In this document: one piece after another, positions 44,275 through 54,013 of the stretch
How positions within the stretch are numbered: the first letter of the stretch is position 1
Layout of the letters: each line of letters begins with the position of its first letter
Source: Roseibium album
GTDB lineage: Bacteria; Pseudomonadota; Alphaproteobacteria; Rhizobiales; Stappiaceae
DNA length: 64,000 nucleotides
Assembly: GCF_001404515.1 (NCBI RefSeq)
Contig: NZ_CXWE01000001.1
Span: 434,001 to 498,000 of the forward strand
Direction: 5' to 3'
Notes under the pieces: generated by a model
Database searches by the model: none
Seen by the model: only the letters and a program-made list of their open reading frames with translations
Told to the model about the DNA's origin: nothing
Made by a program: the position numbers and the translations under genes

Positions 44275-45192
44275 ATGCCTTTGCCGATCGTTCATCACCC
44301 GGCCTATTGCGCCGATTTGCCCGCAAATCACCGGTTTCCCATGGACAAGTTTCGAGCGGTTGCGGATTTGATCCGCGCGGAAAGCCTGCTTGACGGGCGA
44401 CCGTTTTTCCGCCCGCGGCCTGCTCCATTTGAATGGATCGCCCTTGCGCATGATCCCGCTTATGTCGATCAGGTCTTCAACGGCAAGGTTCCGGCGAAGG
44501 TCGCCCGGGAAATCGGATTTCCAATGCGTGCCGACATTGCGTTGCGCGCGCAATGTGCCACAGGTGGCACTGTTTTGACCGGTTATCTTGCTCTTGAGCA
44601 TGGCATCGCCTGCAACACGGCTGGCGGCAGTCACCATGCGCGCCGTCTCCATGGTGCCGGCTTCTGTGTATTCAACGATGTAGCCGTGGCAATCAGGGTC
44701 ATGCAGGCCGACAGTGCCATCCGAAAGGTGCTGGTCCTGGATCTTGATGTCCACCAGGGCGACGGCACTGCGGACATTTTTCAAGGAGACCCTGACGTCT
44801 TCACCTTCTCGATGCATTCCCAGAAAAATTACCCGGTCCGCAAGGTCCCCTCGCATCTTGACATCGGGTTGCCGGATGAAACCGGCGACGAGAGTTACAT
44901 GAAGTCGCTGTGCGCTGTTTTACCGGACCTTCTTGAACGCGAACGTTGGGACATTGTTTTCTACAATGCCGGTGTCGACCCTTATGAGCACGATCGTCTC
45001 GGGCGGCTGAAATTGTCGCGGGACGGGCTGCGACAGAGGGACCGGTACGTGATCGAAAAGGTAAGATCCCAAGGGCTGCCGATCGCCTGTGTGCTGGGCG
45101 GAGGGTACTCGACTGATATTGATGAGCTCGCGGACCGCCACGTCACGCTGCACAGGACTGCGAGGGATTTGGCAGCAAGGAGCCGGGAGTGA
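44275..45192 (+). CDS. Histone deacetylase family (class IV-like) zinc hydrolase
   Basis: A 305-residue arginase-fold amidohydrolase from the ATG at 44275; a GTG at 44266 is also possible. It keeps the deacetylase motifs: GGSHHARRLHGAGFCVFNDVA with the paired histidines, DLDVHQGDGTADIF with the zinc-binding Asp and His, GVDPYEHD with the third ligand Asp, and GGGYS with the transition-state region. Pattern and size resemble the HDAC11-like class IV branch. Bacterial relatives deacetylate polyamines or other acylated amines rather than histones. The 12-bp palindrome GCACTATAGTGC (44258-44269) covers the region just before the start. Confidence 0.9.
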   Translation: MPLPIVHHPAYCADLPANHRFPMDKFRAVADLIRAESLLDGRPFFRPRPAPFEWIALAHDPAYVDQVFNGKVPAKVAREIGFPMRADIALRAQCATGGTVLTGYLALEHGIACNTAGGSHHARRLHGAGFCVFNDVAVAIRVMQADSAIRKVLVLDLDVHQGDGTADIFQGDPDVFTFSMHSQKNYPVRKVPSHLDIGLPDETGDESYMKSLCAVLPDLLERERWDIVFYNAGVDPYEHDRLGRLKLSRDGLRQRDRYVIEKVRSQGLPIACVLGGGYSTDIDELADRHVTLHRTARDLAARSRE

Positions 45193-45201
45193 CCCGGCTC
45201 C
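45179..45201. other. Stem-loop spanning the end of the deacetylase gene
   Basis: Perfect 9-bp arms GGAGCCGGG (45179-45187) and CCCGGCTCC (45193-45201) enclose a 5-nt loop that holds the TGA stop codon of the deacetylase gene. It lies between two converging genes. There is no T-run on either side, so it may be a weak bidirectional terminator or mRNA end protector. Confidence 0.55.
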
Positions 45202-45207
45202 GGGGGG

Positions 45208-45483
45208 TCAGCGTGACCGGCCCATAGCGAGGAGCCGTGTGATCATCCAGATGGGAACCACCACAATCGCCCCGACCACCAGATAACTGCCAAGTCTGCC
45301 GATTGCGTGAAAACCCATGTTCCAAAGTCGCTCGAAGAAGTTGACGGTCATATTGACCAGATCGAGAGGATCCAGGTTGAGTGCGGAAAGGATTATCCCG
45401 ACGACAAAGGAAAGAAACACGAGCCGCAGGAGAACCTGGGCGGGAGACCCACCTAGAAATCTGCTCAGGCCGCTGTCGGACAT
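45208..45483 (-). CDS. DUF6460 family small membrane protein
   Basis: A 91-residue protein with two hydrophobic segments (about residues 15-37 and 58-85). The pattern LSRFLGGSPAQVLLRLVFLSFVVGIILSALNLDPLDL is that of a small Hyphomicrobiales-specific family, now DUF6460. Function is unknown. GGAGGAA lies just before its ATG. Confidence 0.8.
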   Translation of the reverse strand: MSDSGLSRFLGGSPAQVLLRLVFLSFVVGIILSALNLDPLDLVNMTVNFFERLWNMGFHAIGRLGSYLVVGAIVVVPIWMITRLLAMGRSR

Positions 45484-46015
45484 GTGTTCCTCCGGAATGT
45501 GAAATCGGTAGTTAGCTATCCCGGTTAGTTAAGATCAATTGACGACAATTACAACGTGGTTCCAGCAGCATCTTGAAAGGTGTCCACGAAACAGAACACT
45601 GCGAATTGTTACAATACCCCGCAAGACGTGTCGTGAATAGTTAAATCCTTGAGGTCTCAAGCCAAAGACACGCTAGTCGCGCTCGCGTAAGAAAGAAATC
45701 GGGTAGCTGAGATTTTTCGTTTGCGGAATGCCCACTTCTGCTTTCGATTAAGTTACCTCTGCTTGCAGCGAAAGATAATCCCGCACCGGTTCAATCCGGC
45801 ACGGACTACAAATAGGCACGTTGCAGGACCGGTCCGGGACGGGATGGTACACCTCTCGCAGTTTGAGGGCATCTATTCCGGGGAAGCGTCAGTCAGGGAG
45901 TACTGGGCGTTTCAAGGACCTTTGAATTATCTCTGGCACGGCGGTGGTACAGCCCGTAACCGCCACCGTGCCGAAATTCTCCGGCTGAAATGTGCACCGA
46001 CAGGATCAGAAAAAT
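45484..46015. other. Intergenic region, about 530 bp
   Basis: No convincing gene. A plus-strand frame (45721-46191) runs into the antisense of the AraC gene and lacks a ribosome binding site. Part of the region is AT-richer than its surroundings. It probably holds the DUF6460 promoter and the 3' end of the AraC mRNA. A short CCGG-TTCAAT-CCGG hairpin near 45786-45799 resembles a T-arm but is not a tRNA. Confidence 0.4.
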
Positions 46016-47149
46016 CTAGTCGGCACGCATACGCGTCTTTCGCTCGGTTAGTTCTTTTGAACGACTCGCGGGATGGGGCATCTTGGAGAGGCGGACAAGG
46101 CTGGCTCTTTTTCGCTGACCTCCGCCACCTTCGGCGTTTTTTGCTGATCCTTCCCGGAATTTGCGCGGTGACATGCCGAACCAGGACTTGACGGCCCTGG
46201 AAAACGTACTGAGCTCCGAAAATCCGATGAGGTAGGCGATTTCCTTCATTGGCAGATCAGTGCCTCGCAGATATCGCTCGGCGGCCGAGCGACGGATTTC
46301 CTCGCTCAACTTGCGGAAACTTGTGCCTTCCTTTTCAAGAAGTCTTTGCACGGCTCTTTGCGACATGCCGAGCTTGGCCGAAATGTGGGGCAGGGTGCAC
46401 GCGCCATGGGCGAGGTTGGATGCCACCTCGTTTGCAATTCTCGTGAGGGGTGATTCAAGCTGTCCGAAGCGGTCCAGTTCCTCCATCGCAGCTTTGAGAA
46501 TGATCTCGTAAAGGTGCGTATCGCTGCGTTGCAGCGGTCGTGACAGCAGTGACCGTGGTATGAAGATCCGGTTGTGTGACGCACCGAATTTCAGGCGCCC
46601 CTGATACTTTTTCTGAAAGGCCGAAGTATTTTGCGGTGCCGTGGTCGCCAGTTCGATGAGAATGGGAGGAACCTGCATGTCCAGGGCACGTTCAAGTTGC
46701 TGGGTTGCCCATCCGGTTCTCGCAAACATGTTTTGGCGCCATTCGCCGCGGCCTTCCAGAATGGGCCACTCGACGTACCCGCCGGTCTCGCCCTCTTCGA
46801 AAGTCAACCGGTAAGCGTTGGTGCGGATCGGAATGAACTTTATCCAGGCAACACACGCATCCCGGAGGGTCGGTGCACAGGAGAACAGATAGTCGAAGAT
46901 GGAAAAACAGCCGATTTCAACATTATTGAACAGATCGAACATGACGCCGTCGTCGCCAAGCGCCTTGGCAACATGTTCAAAAACGCCATGCCAGGCTGTA
47001 ATGGGAACGGTACCTTGAGGATCCTCGATGCAAGCAAGATCAAAGTTGTACAGCTCGGCAATATGCGGCCAGTTCAAATCGGTGTTTGAACTGAAATCCC
47101 GCAATACCCGGAACACGTCCGCGCGTGCCCATTCGCCTTCAAGCGGCAT
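46016..47149 (-). CDS. AraC family transcriptional regulator with Arabinose_bd-type N-terminal domain
   Basis: A 377-residue regulator starting at the ATG at 47149 with GGAG 7 nt upstream. The N-terminal ~200 residues resemble the Arabinose_bd sensor domain of AraC proteins such as those controlling lipid or amino-acid use (FDLFNNVEIGCFSIFDYLFSCAPTLRDA). The C-terminal pair of helix-turn-helices is residues ~260-345 (LPHISAKLGMSQRAVQRLLEKEGTSFRKL and MKEIAYLIGFSELSTFSRAVKSWFGMSPRKFR). A basic, low-complexity tail follows. It lies downstream of the beta-oxidation operon but is separated from it by a hairpin. Confidence 0.88.
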   Translation of the reverse strand: MPLEGEWARADVFRVLRDFSSNTDLNWPHIAELYNFDLACIEDPQGTVPITAWHGVFEHVAKALGDDGVMFDLFNNVEIGCFSIFDYLFSCAPTLRDACVAWIKFIPIRTNAYRLTFEEGETGGYVEWPILEGRGEWRQNMFARTGWATQQLERALDMQVPPILIELATTAPQNTSAFQKKYQGRLKFGASHNRIFIPRSLLSRPLQRSDTHLYEIILKAAMEELDRFGQLESPLTRIANEVASNLAHGACTLPHISAKLGMSQRAVQRLLEKEGTSFRKLSEEIRRSAAERYLRGTDLPMKEIAYLIGFSELSTFSRAVKSWFGMSPRKFREGSAKNAEGGGGQRKRASLVRLSKMPHPASRSKELTERKTRMRAD

Positions 47150-47258
47150 TCTTTTCTCCGGCCAACCCGTGCACAGTTGTATCGCAAACTCTGCATGACA
47201 TGACAACGCGGATCAAGACACGATGGATAATAACATTGCTATTTCAGACTAAGGGATG

Positions 47259-47283
47259 AACCATCTCCGTGCAGGAGATGGTT
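47259..47283 (-). other. Stem-loop just after the fadJ stop codon
   Basis: Perfect 10-bp arms AACCATCTCC (47259-47268) and GGAGATGGTT (47274-47283) with a 5-nt loop begin 10 nt after the fadJ stop. The T-run expected of a strong terminator is lacking on the minus strand. It probably ends or protects the operon mRNA. Confidence 0.6.
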
Positions 47284-47293
47284 CGAGAGTCAA

Positions 47294-49504
47294 TTACGCA
47301 GCGTCTTTAGTTGCTTGTTCTGGATTGGGGGGGAACTTTCCGTAAAAGGACTCGTTTTCCCTGGCCATATCGCGCAGCAACTTGTTGGGCTTGAAGCGCG
47401 GTCCCCATTTGCGGGTGAACTTCTTGCAGAGGTCCACGAACGTTGCGGTGCCCATCATGTCGATGTAACTGAGCGTTCCGCCCGTATAGGGCGCAAAGCC
47501 GAAACCGAGGATGGAACCGACGTCGGCTTCGCGAACATCCGTCAGGCATTTTTCCTCGAAGATCCGTGCCGTCTCCAGCGCCTGCATGACCAGAAGCCGC
47601 TGCTTGAGTTCCTCGATGTTGAAGCTTTCCGCCGGTTTGGGTTGACCGGTTACATCCGTGATCCCGGGCCACAAAGTCTTGTCCTTGCCCTTGTAGTCGT
47701 AGAACCCCTTGCCATTCTTGCGGCCGAACCGTTCCTGCTTGACCACCATTGCCTCAAGGATGTTGTCGAGCGGTCCCTCAACATATTTAACACCGAGATC
47801 CTTGCGGGTGGCCGAAACAATCTTCCAGGCAAGGTCGAGTGCCACCTCGTCACCAAGAGACAGCGGACCGACCGGCATTCCGGCCATTCTGCCCGCGTTT
47901 TCGATCATCGCGGCGGGAACACCGTCGGCGAGCATCATCAGACCCTCGCGGATATAGGTCATCACGACGCGTGACGTATAAAAACCACGGCTGTCATTGA
48001 CAACAATCGGCGTCTTCTTGATCGCCTTGATGTAGTCCAGAGCCATTGCCAACGCCCGGTCGGATGTGCGTTTGCCGAGGATCACCTCAACAAGCATCAT
48101 CTTGTCGACCGGAGAGAAGAAGTGGATGCCGATGAAGTTTTTCGGACGCTTCGAGGCCTGTGCCAGTGACGTGATCGGCAGCGTCGAGGTGTTGGAGGCG
48201 AATATCGCGCGCGATTTCATCACGGTTTCGGCTTTCTCGGTAACCGTTTTCTTGATGTCGCGGTCCTCGAAAACAGCTTCAATGACAAGATCGCAGTCTG
48301 CCAGCGCCTCATAGTCGACGGTTGGATTGATACGCGCCAACAGTTTTTGCTTCTGCTCTTCGCTGGCCCTGCCGCGTTTGATCGCCTTGCTCATCAATTC
48401 GTCGGAGTGCGCCTTGCCCTTGTCAGCTGCCTCCTGTTCGCGATCAATCAGAACGACATCGATACCCGCCTTGGCGGAGACATAGGCGATGCCGGCGCCC
48501 ATGAAACCGGCACCCAGGATACCGACCTTCCTGATCTTGTTCGGACGCTGACCTTCCGGACGGCGTGCGAGCTTGTTCAATTCCTGCATGGAAACGAACA
48601 GGGAGCGGATCATGTTGGCAGCTTCCGGCGTCTGAAGCACCTTGGCAAAATAGCGGCTCTCGACCTGAAGGGCGAGGTCCATCGGCAGCTGAAGGCCTTC
48701 GACCACGGCATGAAGCAGGTAGCGTGCACCTGGATAGTTGTCATGGGTTTCGCGTCGGTAAATCGCGTTGGCTGCCGGCCAGAACTGGAACCCTGCCGGG
48801 GAATACACTTTACCGTTGGGCAGCCTGTAACCCTTCTTGTCCCAGTCCTTGACCGGGTCGAGCCCGGCATTCAGCAATTTTCTGGCTGCTGCAACAAGCT
48901 TTTTGGTGCCCGTGACCTCGTCAACCAGCTTCATTTGTTTTGCTTGCGGTGCGCGCAGGGTTCTTCCCTGCAGGAGGAATTGCATGCCCTGCTGGCCATC
49001 GGTCATGCGCATGACGCGCTGCGTTCCGCCTGCACCTGGAAACAGTCCGACCTTGACTTCCGGAAGTCCCATCTTCAGGCCTTCGTCAACAATGCGTGCG
49101 TGACAGGCCAGAGCCAGTTCCGTACCGCCACCCATGCATGTGCCGCAAACAGCGGCCACAAAGGGTTTGCCGCAGGTTTCAAGCTTTCGATAGACCAGCG
49201 TGAGTTTGCGAGAGCCTTCATAAAGTGCCTTGGCAGCGCCTTCAGGATCATTTCCGCGCTTCACGTGGAAGTCTTTCAGAAGACCTTCCATCATTGTCAG
49301 ATCCGCGCCACCCGAAAAGGCCGCCTTGCCGGATTGAATAATGGCGCCCTTGATTGCGTCGTCTCCTGCAACCTGATCAACGATCGCCTCGAGTTCGTCC
49401 ATGACCGACAGGTCTATGACGTTCATGGATTTCTCGGGCATGTCCCAGGTGATGAGAGCGATGCCGTCGTCGTCTGTCTCTATCGTGAAATTCTTGTAGC
49501 TCAT
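47294..49504 (-). CDS. fadJ: Fatty acid oxidation multifunctional enzyme (enoyl-CoA hydratase / 3-hydroxyacyl-CoA dehydrogenase)
   Basis: A 736-residue alpha-subunit of the beta-oxidation complex. The N-terminal crotonase domain (~1-190) contains GKAAFSGGADL and CGTCMGGGTELALACHARI with the oxyanion-hole residues. The central NAD-binding domain begins at GILGAGFMGAGIAYVSAKAG, followed by the hydroxyacyl dehydrogenase C-terminal domains (FIGIHFFSPVDKMMLVEVI and the catalytic-loop region). It hydrates enoyl-CoA and oxidises the 3-hydroxyacyl-CoA. The start at 49504 has GAGGAG upstream, and a longer in-frame version is rejected. It is the last gene of the acyl-CoA operon, with the thiolase partner encoded upstream. 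Confidence 0.94.
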   Translation of the reverse strand: MSYKNFTIETDDDGIALITWDMPEKSMNVIDLSVMDELEAIVDQVAGDDAIKGAIIQSGKAAFSGGADLTMMEGLLKDFHVKRGNDPEGAAKALYEGSRKLTLVYRKLETCGKPFVAAVCGTCMGGGTELALACHARIVDEGLKMGLPEVKVGLFPGAGGTQRVMRMTDGQQGMQFLLQGRTLRAPQAKQMKLVDEVTGTKKLVAAARKLLNAGLDPVKDWDKKGYRLPNGKVYSPAGFQFWPAANAIYRRETHDNYPGARYLLHAVVEGLQLPMDLALQVESRYFAKVLQTPEAANMIRSLFVSMQELNKLARRPEGQRPNKIRKVGILGAGFMGAGIAYVSAKAGIDVVLIDREQEAADKGKAHSDELMSKAIKRGRASEEQKQKLLARINPTVDYEALADCDLVIEAVFEDRDIKKTVTEKAETVMKSRAIFASNTSTLPITSLAQASKRPKNFIGIHFFSPVDKMMLVEVILGKRTSDRALAMALDYIKAIKKTPIVVNDSRGFYTSRVVMTYIREGLMMLADGVPAAMIENAGRMAGMPVGPLSLGDEVALDLAWKIVSATRKDLGVKYVEGPLDNILEAMVVKQERFGRKNGKGFYDYKGKDKTLWPGITDVTGQPKPAESFNIEELKQRLLVMQALETARIFEEKCLTDVREADVGSILGFGFAPYTGGTLSYIDMMGTATFVDLCKKFTRKWGPRFKPNKLLRDMARENESFYGKFPPNPEQATKDAA

Positions 49505-49521
49505 GGGAATATCTCCTCGAT

Positions 49522-49920
49522 TCAGACACCGTTCGAATACAGATCGTTCGACTGCAAATGGGTGCGCTGCTGCGCGGCCGACCTGGTGCCTTCGGCGACA
49601 ACATCGCCCGTGTGTTTCGTTTCTGCCGGTTCGAAAAGCATCACCCAGCACTCACTTTCTGCGATCGGATTGTGCTGGATACCCTTGGGTACGACATGGA
49701 TATCACCGGCCGTGAGAACCGCATTTTCCCTGTCGTGGTAGCGAATGGTCAGGCTGCCCTTCACGATGAAGAACAACTCGTCCTCATCCTCATGGTCGTG
49801 CCAGACAAATTCGCCTTTCAGCTTTGCGAGTTTGACACACTGGTCATTCACATCCGCAACCACGCGCGGCGACCAGTATTCGGTGATCTCTGCGAATTCA
49901 GCGTCAATGTTGCTGATCAT
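49522..49920 (-). CDS. Cupin domain-containing protein
   Basis: A 132-residue single-domain cupin. The metal-binding pattern is [24 protein letters not shown] (HxHx4E-type motif 1), with a second motif around [20 protein letters not shown] three nt upstream of the chosen ATG is an alternative start. It is embedded between the thiolase and fadJ genes, so it may act on a CoA thioester or other intermediate, or serve as a metal-dependent enzyme of unknown role. Confidence 0.85.
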   Translation of the reverse strand: MISNIDAEFAEITEYWSPRVVADVNDQCVKLAKLKGEFVWHDHEDEDELFFIVKGSLTIRYHDRENAVLTAGDIHVVPKGIQHNPIAESECWVMLFEPAETKHTGDVVAEGTRSAAQQRTHLQSNDLYSNGV

Positions 49921-49923
49921 CAC

Positions 49924-51132
49924 TCAGACCCGTTCAATGATGGTGGCCGTACCCATGCCTGCACCGATGCAAAGCGTGACCAGAGCCGTGTTGAGGTCGC
50001 GGCGTTCGAGTTCATCCAGCACGGTGCCAAGGATCATCGCGCCGGTCGCGCCCAGCGGGTGCCCCATGGCAATAGCACCGCCATTGACGTTGACGATGTC
50101 CGGATCCAGATCGAACGCCTGCTGATAGCGCAGCACCACGGAGGCGAAGGCTTCGTTGATCTCGATGAGATCCATGTCCTTCATGTCCATCTTGGCGTTT
50201 TTCAAGAGTTTCTCGGTGACGTCGACCGGGCCTGTAAGCATGAGCGCAGGTTCTGATCCGATGTTGGCAAATGCCTTGATCCGGGCACGAGGCTTGAGGC
50301 CCGAGGATCGGCCGGCCGTGCTGGAGCCGATCAGGACAGCCGCAGCGCCATCTACAATGCCGGAAGAGTTTCCTGCATGGTGCACGTGTTTGACGGCCTC
50401 GATTTCCGGATGGGCCTGAATGCCGACTGCATCGAATCCGCCCATGTTGCCCATCAACTCGAAGGAAGGATTGAGTGCGGCGAGAGACTGCATGTCTGTT
50501 TCCGGCCGCATGTGTTCGTCCCGGTCGAGAATTGTAATGCCGTTTATGTCCCGGACTGGAATGACAGACTTCGAAAACCGGCCTTCTTCCCAGGATTTGC
50601 CGGCACGTTTCTGGCTTTCGACGGCATAGGAATCGCAGTCGTCACGATTGAAACCGTATTTGGTAGCGATCAGATCCGCCGACACGCCCTGGGGCATAAA
50701 ATAGGACGGCACGGCCACCTGGGGCTCAATGGGCCAAGCTCCCCCGGAAGCGCCGATGCCGACCCGGCTCATACTCTCCACCCCACCGGCAATAACCAGC
50801 TTGTGCTGGCCGGACATGACCTGGGCTGACGCCATATTGACTGCATCGAGGCCAGAGGCGCAGAAGCGGTTGATCTGCATGCCGGGAACGGAGGTAGCGT
50901 ATCCGGCTGCAAACACTGCGGCGCGGGCGACGTCGCCACCTGCTTCCCCGACCGGGTCGACGCAGCCCAGAACGACGTCGTCAACCTTGGCCGTGTCGAG
51001 ACCGTTCCTGTCCCGGACTGCCTCCAATGCGGTTGCGGCCAGCCGCACCGACGGCACTTCATGGAGTGCGCCGTCCTTCTTGCCGCGGCCCCGCGGGGTA
51101 CGCACGTGATCGAAGATATAGGCTTCAGCCAT
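49924..51132 (-). CDS. Acetyl-CoA C-acyltransferase (thiolase, FadA/FadI-like)
   Basis: A 402-residue thiolase. The acyl-accepting cysteine is Cys91 ([11 protein letters not shown]). The catalytic His358 is in [14 protein letters not shown], and Cys388 is in CIGAGMG. It cleaves 3-ketoacyl-CoA with CoA to shorten the chain by an acetyl unit. It is co-transcribed with the acyl-CoA dehydrogenase, GST, cupin and FadJ genes, giving a complete beta-oxidation set. Confidence 0.95.
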   Translation of the reverse strand: MAEAYIFDHVRTPRGRGKKDGALHEVPSVRLAATALEAVRDRNGLDTAKVDDVVLGCVDPVGEAGGDVARAAVFAAGYATSVPGMQINRFCASGLDAVNMASAQVMSGQHKLVIAGGVESMSRVGIGASGGAWPIEPQVAVPSYFMPQGVSADLIATKYGFNRDDCDSYAVESQKRAGKSWEEGRFSKSVIPVRDINGITILDRDEHMRPETDMQSLAALNPSFELMGNMGGFDAVGIQAHPEIEAVKHVHHAGNSSGIVDGAAAVLIGSSTAGRSSGLKPRARIKAFANIGSEPALMLTGPVDVTEKLLKNAKMDMKDMDLIEINEAFASVVLRYQQAFDLDPDIVNVNGGAIAMGHPLGATGAMILGTVLDELERRDLNTALVTLCIGAGMGTATIIERV

Positions 51133-51155
51133 CTGGTCCTCCTTCGGACGGTTAC

Positions 51156-51794
51156 TTACCTGGCATCCGGCATGGGGTGGCCGGGCATCAGATCATAGGG
51201 ATGTTTCCAGCCGGGCAGTGCCTTGATCCGCTCAAGCCAGGCAATGACATTGGGGTAGGGTGCAAAATCGGTCCCGATTTCGTCCCGGACATAAAGGTAT
51301 CCACACAGTGAAAAATCGGCGGTGGTCGGCTTGTCACCGATGGCGAACGCGTGACTTTCAAAGTGCTTTTCAAGAATGGCGAGCGCTCCCTTCAGCCGGC
51401 CGTCAAGGAATTTGGTAACGTCGTTTTCACCGGTCTTGACGAGGGTGCGCATGTATCTCAGCGGGCCGGCCACACCCGAAACCTTCTGGTTGTCGAAAAT
51501 GGTCCAGCGCAGGATTTCGCGGCGCTCATCGTCATCCGCCCCGCCGAACTTGCCAAAAACGTCCGTGAGATAGTCCAGAATGACACCGGACTGTGACAGG
51601 GATCGCGAGCCATGAACCAGAACGGGAACTTCTCCCATCTCGTTCACGGTTTTGCGGAATGTATCCGTGCGCGTCTCGCCGCCGAAAAAGTCCACCCATT
51701 TGGGTTCCCAGTCGGCGCCGCACAATTCCAGCATAAGGGCCGCCTTGTAAGAGTGGCCTGACTGGGCCATGCAATAAAGAACGTGTTCGGCCAT
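51156..51794 (-). CDS. Glutathione S-transferase family protein
   Basis: A 212-residue protein with an N-terminal thioredoxin-like domain (LYCMAQSGHSYKAALMLELCG and EVPVLVHGSRSLSQSGVILDYL, the glutathione gamma-Glu-binding site) and an all-helical C-terminal domain (~85-200). The first-strand CMAQSGHS holds a Cys/Ser where the catalytic residue is expected. Its place between acyl-CoA dehydrogenase and thiolase genes suggests handling of a reactive intermediate, but nothing in the sequence proves it. Confidence 0.9.
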   Translation of the reverse strand: MAEHVLYCMAQSGHSYKAALMLELCGADWEPKWVDFFGGETRTDTFRKTVNEMGEVPVLVHGSRSLSQSGVILDYLTDVFGKFGGADDDERREILRWTIFDNQKVSGVAGPLRYMRTLVKTGENDVTKFLDGRLKGALAILEKHFESHAFAIGDKPTTADFSLCGYLYVRDEIGTDFAPYPNVIAWLERIKALPGWKHPYDLMPGHPMPDAR

Positions 51795-51899
51795 ACCTGT
51801 TTCATCTCCCTGGCAAATCTTGTCGGCTGAGAGCCTACACCGGCGACTGCGGATTCGCGCGGGTGAAGTTCCGGTCCGGCGAGTCCGGACCGGTCGGTC

Positions 51900-53696
51900 C
51901 TAGAATGCGTCTGCGTCCATAGACATGATCGTTTCCGAGCCAGAGGAGATCCGGGCAAGATGAGCGGCCGTTTCCGGCAGGGTACGCTCCATGAAGAAGG
52001 TGCCGAAGGCCAGTTTGTTTTGCAGCCAGTCGGCTTTGTCACCAGCGCCTTCTGCAAGCTGATCCCTGATGGTCTTGGCCATCTTGGCCCACATGTAGCC
52101 AAGCGCGACAAGACCGAACAGGTGCATGTAGTCGACAGCGCCCGCGCCCGCATTGTCCGGATTCTTCATGGCATTGTTCATGAACCACATGGTCGCGGCC
52201 TGCAGGTCGTCCGCTCCTTTTTTCAACGGGGCCGTGAACGCTGCCAGGTCTTCGTTGTCCTTGTTGTCCTTCAGGAACGTATTGACTTCGTTGAAGAAAC
52301 TCATGACGGCTCGGCCGCCGTTCGCCGGTAACTTGCGGCCCACAAGGTCAAGTGCCTGGATGCCGTTGGCCCCTTCATAGATCATGGCGATACGTGCATC
52401 GCGCACAAACTGGTCCATGCCCCACTCTGCGATATAGCCGTGACCGCCATACATCTGCTGCGCGTTGACTGCATTGGCGAAACCGGTATCGCTCAGGACG
52501 CCTTTGAGCACCGGGGTCATCAAACCCATCATGTCGTCGGAATATTGCCTGTCTTTTTCATCGTCCGAGCGATGTGAATTGTCGCCATGAAGCGCGGTCC
52601 AGATGACAAGCGCCCGTGCTGCCTCGTTGAAGGCGCGGATGGACATCAGGGTGCGGCGTACATCCGGATGCACGATGATCGGGTCTGCAGCCTTGTCCGG
52701 AGCCTTCGGACCCGTCAACGAGCGGCCCTGCAAGCGGTCTTTTGCATAGGTTACCGCGTTTTGATAGGCGACTTCGGACTGGGACAATCCCTGTACCGCA
52801 ACTCCGAGGCGGGCTTCGTTCATCATGACGAACATGGCCTTCAGGCCCTTGCTCTCTTCGCCGACGAGCCAGCCGGTGGCCTCGTCATAGTTCATCACGC
52901 AGGTCGCGTTGCCGTGAATGCCCATCTTGTGTTCGATCGACCCGCATGAGACGCCGTTGTTGTCGCCCACCGATCCGTCTTCATTGATTGTGTTGCGGGG
53001 GACCACGAACAGCGAAATGCCTTTGACACCCTCCGGAGCCCCCTCGATGCGGGCAAGAACAAGATGGATGATGTTGTCCGACATGTCATGTTCGCCGGCC
53101 GAGATGAATATCTTGGTTCCGCTGATCTTGTAGGACCCGTCCGCCTGTGACACGGCCTTTGTACGGATCAGGCCGAGATCGGTTCCGCAGTGCGGCTCGG
53201 TCAGGTTCATGGTTCCGGTCCAGGTCCCGGCGATCATGTTGGGCAGGTAAGTCTGTTTCTGCTCTTCGGTTCCGTGAATTGTAAGCGCAGCGACGGCTCC
53301 GGCAGTCAGGCCCGGATACATGGAAAAGGCCATGTTCGCCGAGGACGCAAATTCGTTGAAAATGGTCGCAAGCGTATGGGGAAGACCCTGGCCACCATGG
53401 TCTGGATCCGCAGACAATGTCCCCCATCCGTTTTCACAAAACGCCTTGTAGGCCTCCAGGAAACCTGTTGGCGTCGTCACGGTTCCGTCTTCGTTGCGAG
53501 TGCAACCTTCCTGGTCACCGACCTGGTTAAGTGGTTGCAGGACTTCTTCGGCAAACTTCCCGCCTTCGCGCAGGATAGCTTCCACCAGATCGAGTGGTGC
53601 ATCTGCAAAACCGGGAAGATTGGAATAGCGTTCGTAGCCGAAGACGTCCTTCAACAGGAACAGGGTGTCTTCAACGGGCGCAGTATAGCTTGGCAT
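51900..53696 (-). CDS. Acyl-CoA dehydrogenase with C-terminal extension (DmdC/FadE-like subfamily)
   Basis: A 598-residue FAD enzyme, longer than the usual ~390 because of an additional C-terminal helical domain (about residues 465-590). Core motifs include [18 protein letters not shown] (FAD/substrate loop), [40 protein letters not shown], and [18 protein letters not shown] with the catalytic glutamate. This subfamily includes 3-methylmercaptopropionyl-CoA dehydrogenase (DmdC) and long-chain enzymes. The operon lacks dmdB and dmdD, so ordinary fatty acyl-CoA oxidation is the safer reading. It is the first gene of the operon, 35 nt downstream of a TTTACG..CGTAAA palindrome. Confidence 0.9.
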   Translation of the reverse strand: MPSYTAPVEDTLFLLKDVFGYERYSNLPGFADAPLDLVEAILREGGKFAEEVLQPLNQVGDQEGCTRNEDGTVTTPTGFLEAYKAFCENGWGTLSADPDHGGQGLPHTLATIFNEFASSANMAFSMYPGLTAGAVAALTIHGTEEQKQTYLPNMIAGTWTGTMNLTEPHCGTDLGLIRTKAVSQADGSYKISGTKIFISAGEHDMSDNIIHLVLARIEGAPEGVKGISLFVVPRNTINEDGSVGDNNGVSCGSIEHKMGIHGNATCVMNYDEATGWLVGEESKGLKAMFVMMNEARLGVAVQGLSQSEVAYQNAVTYAKDRLQGRSLTGPKAPDKAADPIIVHPDVRRTLMSIRAFNEAARALVIWTALHGDNSHRSDDEKDRQYSDDMMGLMTPVLKGVLSDTGFANAVNAQQMYGGHGYIAEWGMDQFVRDARIAMIYEGANGIQALDLVGRKLPANGGRAVMSFFNEVNTFLKDNKDNEDLAAFTAPLKKGADDLQAATMWFMNNAMKNPDNAGAGAVDYMHLFGLVALGYMWAKMAKTIRDQLAEGAGDKADWLQNKLAFGTFFMERTLPETAAHLARISSGSETIMSMDADAF

Positions 53697-53730
53697 GCAT
53701 ATCCTCCCAGATCTGCCGGGTGTTGTCAGC

Positions 53731-53746
53731 TTTACGTTTCCGTAAA
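53731..53746. promoter_or_regulatory. MerR/LiuR-type operator upstream of the beta-oxidation operon
   Basis: TTTACG-TTTC-CGTAAA is a perfect 6-bp inverted repeat with a 4-nt spacer. It shares 13 of 14 core bases with the site upstream of the merR gene (54629-54642). It lies 35 nt before the acyl-CoA dehydrogenase start codon. Confidence 0.7.
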
Positions 53747-53960
53747 CGTCAGGTGATGTTTATATACGCGTCTCGATTTCGTCCGGCAAGTGGTGTCCCC
53801 ACGGAAGGGATGACAAAAAAATGTGCCTAAAACACGTAAATTGGAAGAGTTTTCGGCGGTGACCACGTCAGATTCATGCCGGGATGACTTTTATTTGAAG
53901 TTTTTCAGGGTCTCGGCCGTCGTGAAGGTGTCGACCTGACCGGATAGCCGGCGGCATGCA

Positions 53961-53993
53961 AACAAAAAGCCGCCGGCCAGTTTGGCCGGCGGC
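53961..53993 (-). terminator. Rho-independent terminator after the merR gene
   Basis: Perfect 11-bp GC-rich arms (53969-53979 and 53983-53993, loop 3 nt) are followed on the minus strand by TTTTTGTTTG. It lies 20 nt after the MerR stop and separates merR from the downstream operon, so the operon needs its own promoter. Confidence 0.9.
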
Positions 53994-54013
53994 GTCAATG
54001 AAGTGTCGGTTTG

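Noticed and set aside
45782-45812. tRNA-like T-arm (CCGG-TTCAAT-CCGG followed by a near-CCA end)
   Set aside because: The loop is six rather than seven bases with normal pairing and no acceptor, D or anticodon arms can be formed upstream.
45721-46191. Plus-strand frame of 156 codons before the AraC gene
   Set aside because: Its second half is antisense to the AraC C-terminus, and the start lacks a ribosome binding site.
48347-49741. Plus-strand frame of 464 codons opposite fadJ and the cupin gene
   Set aside because: It runs antisense across two real genes and their intergenic gap and shows no protein family features.
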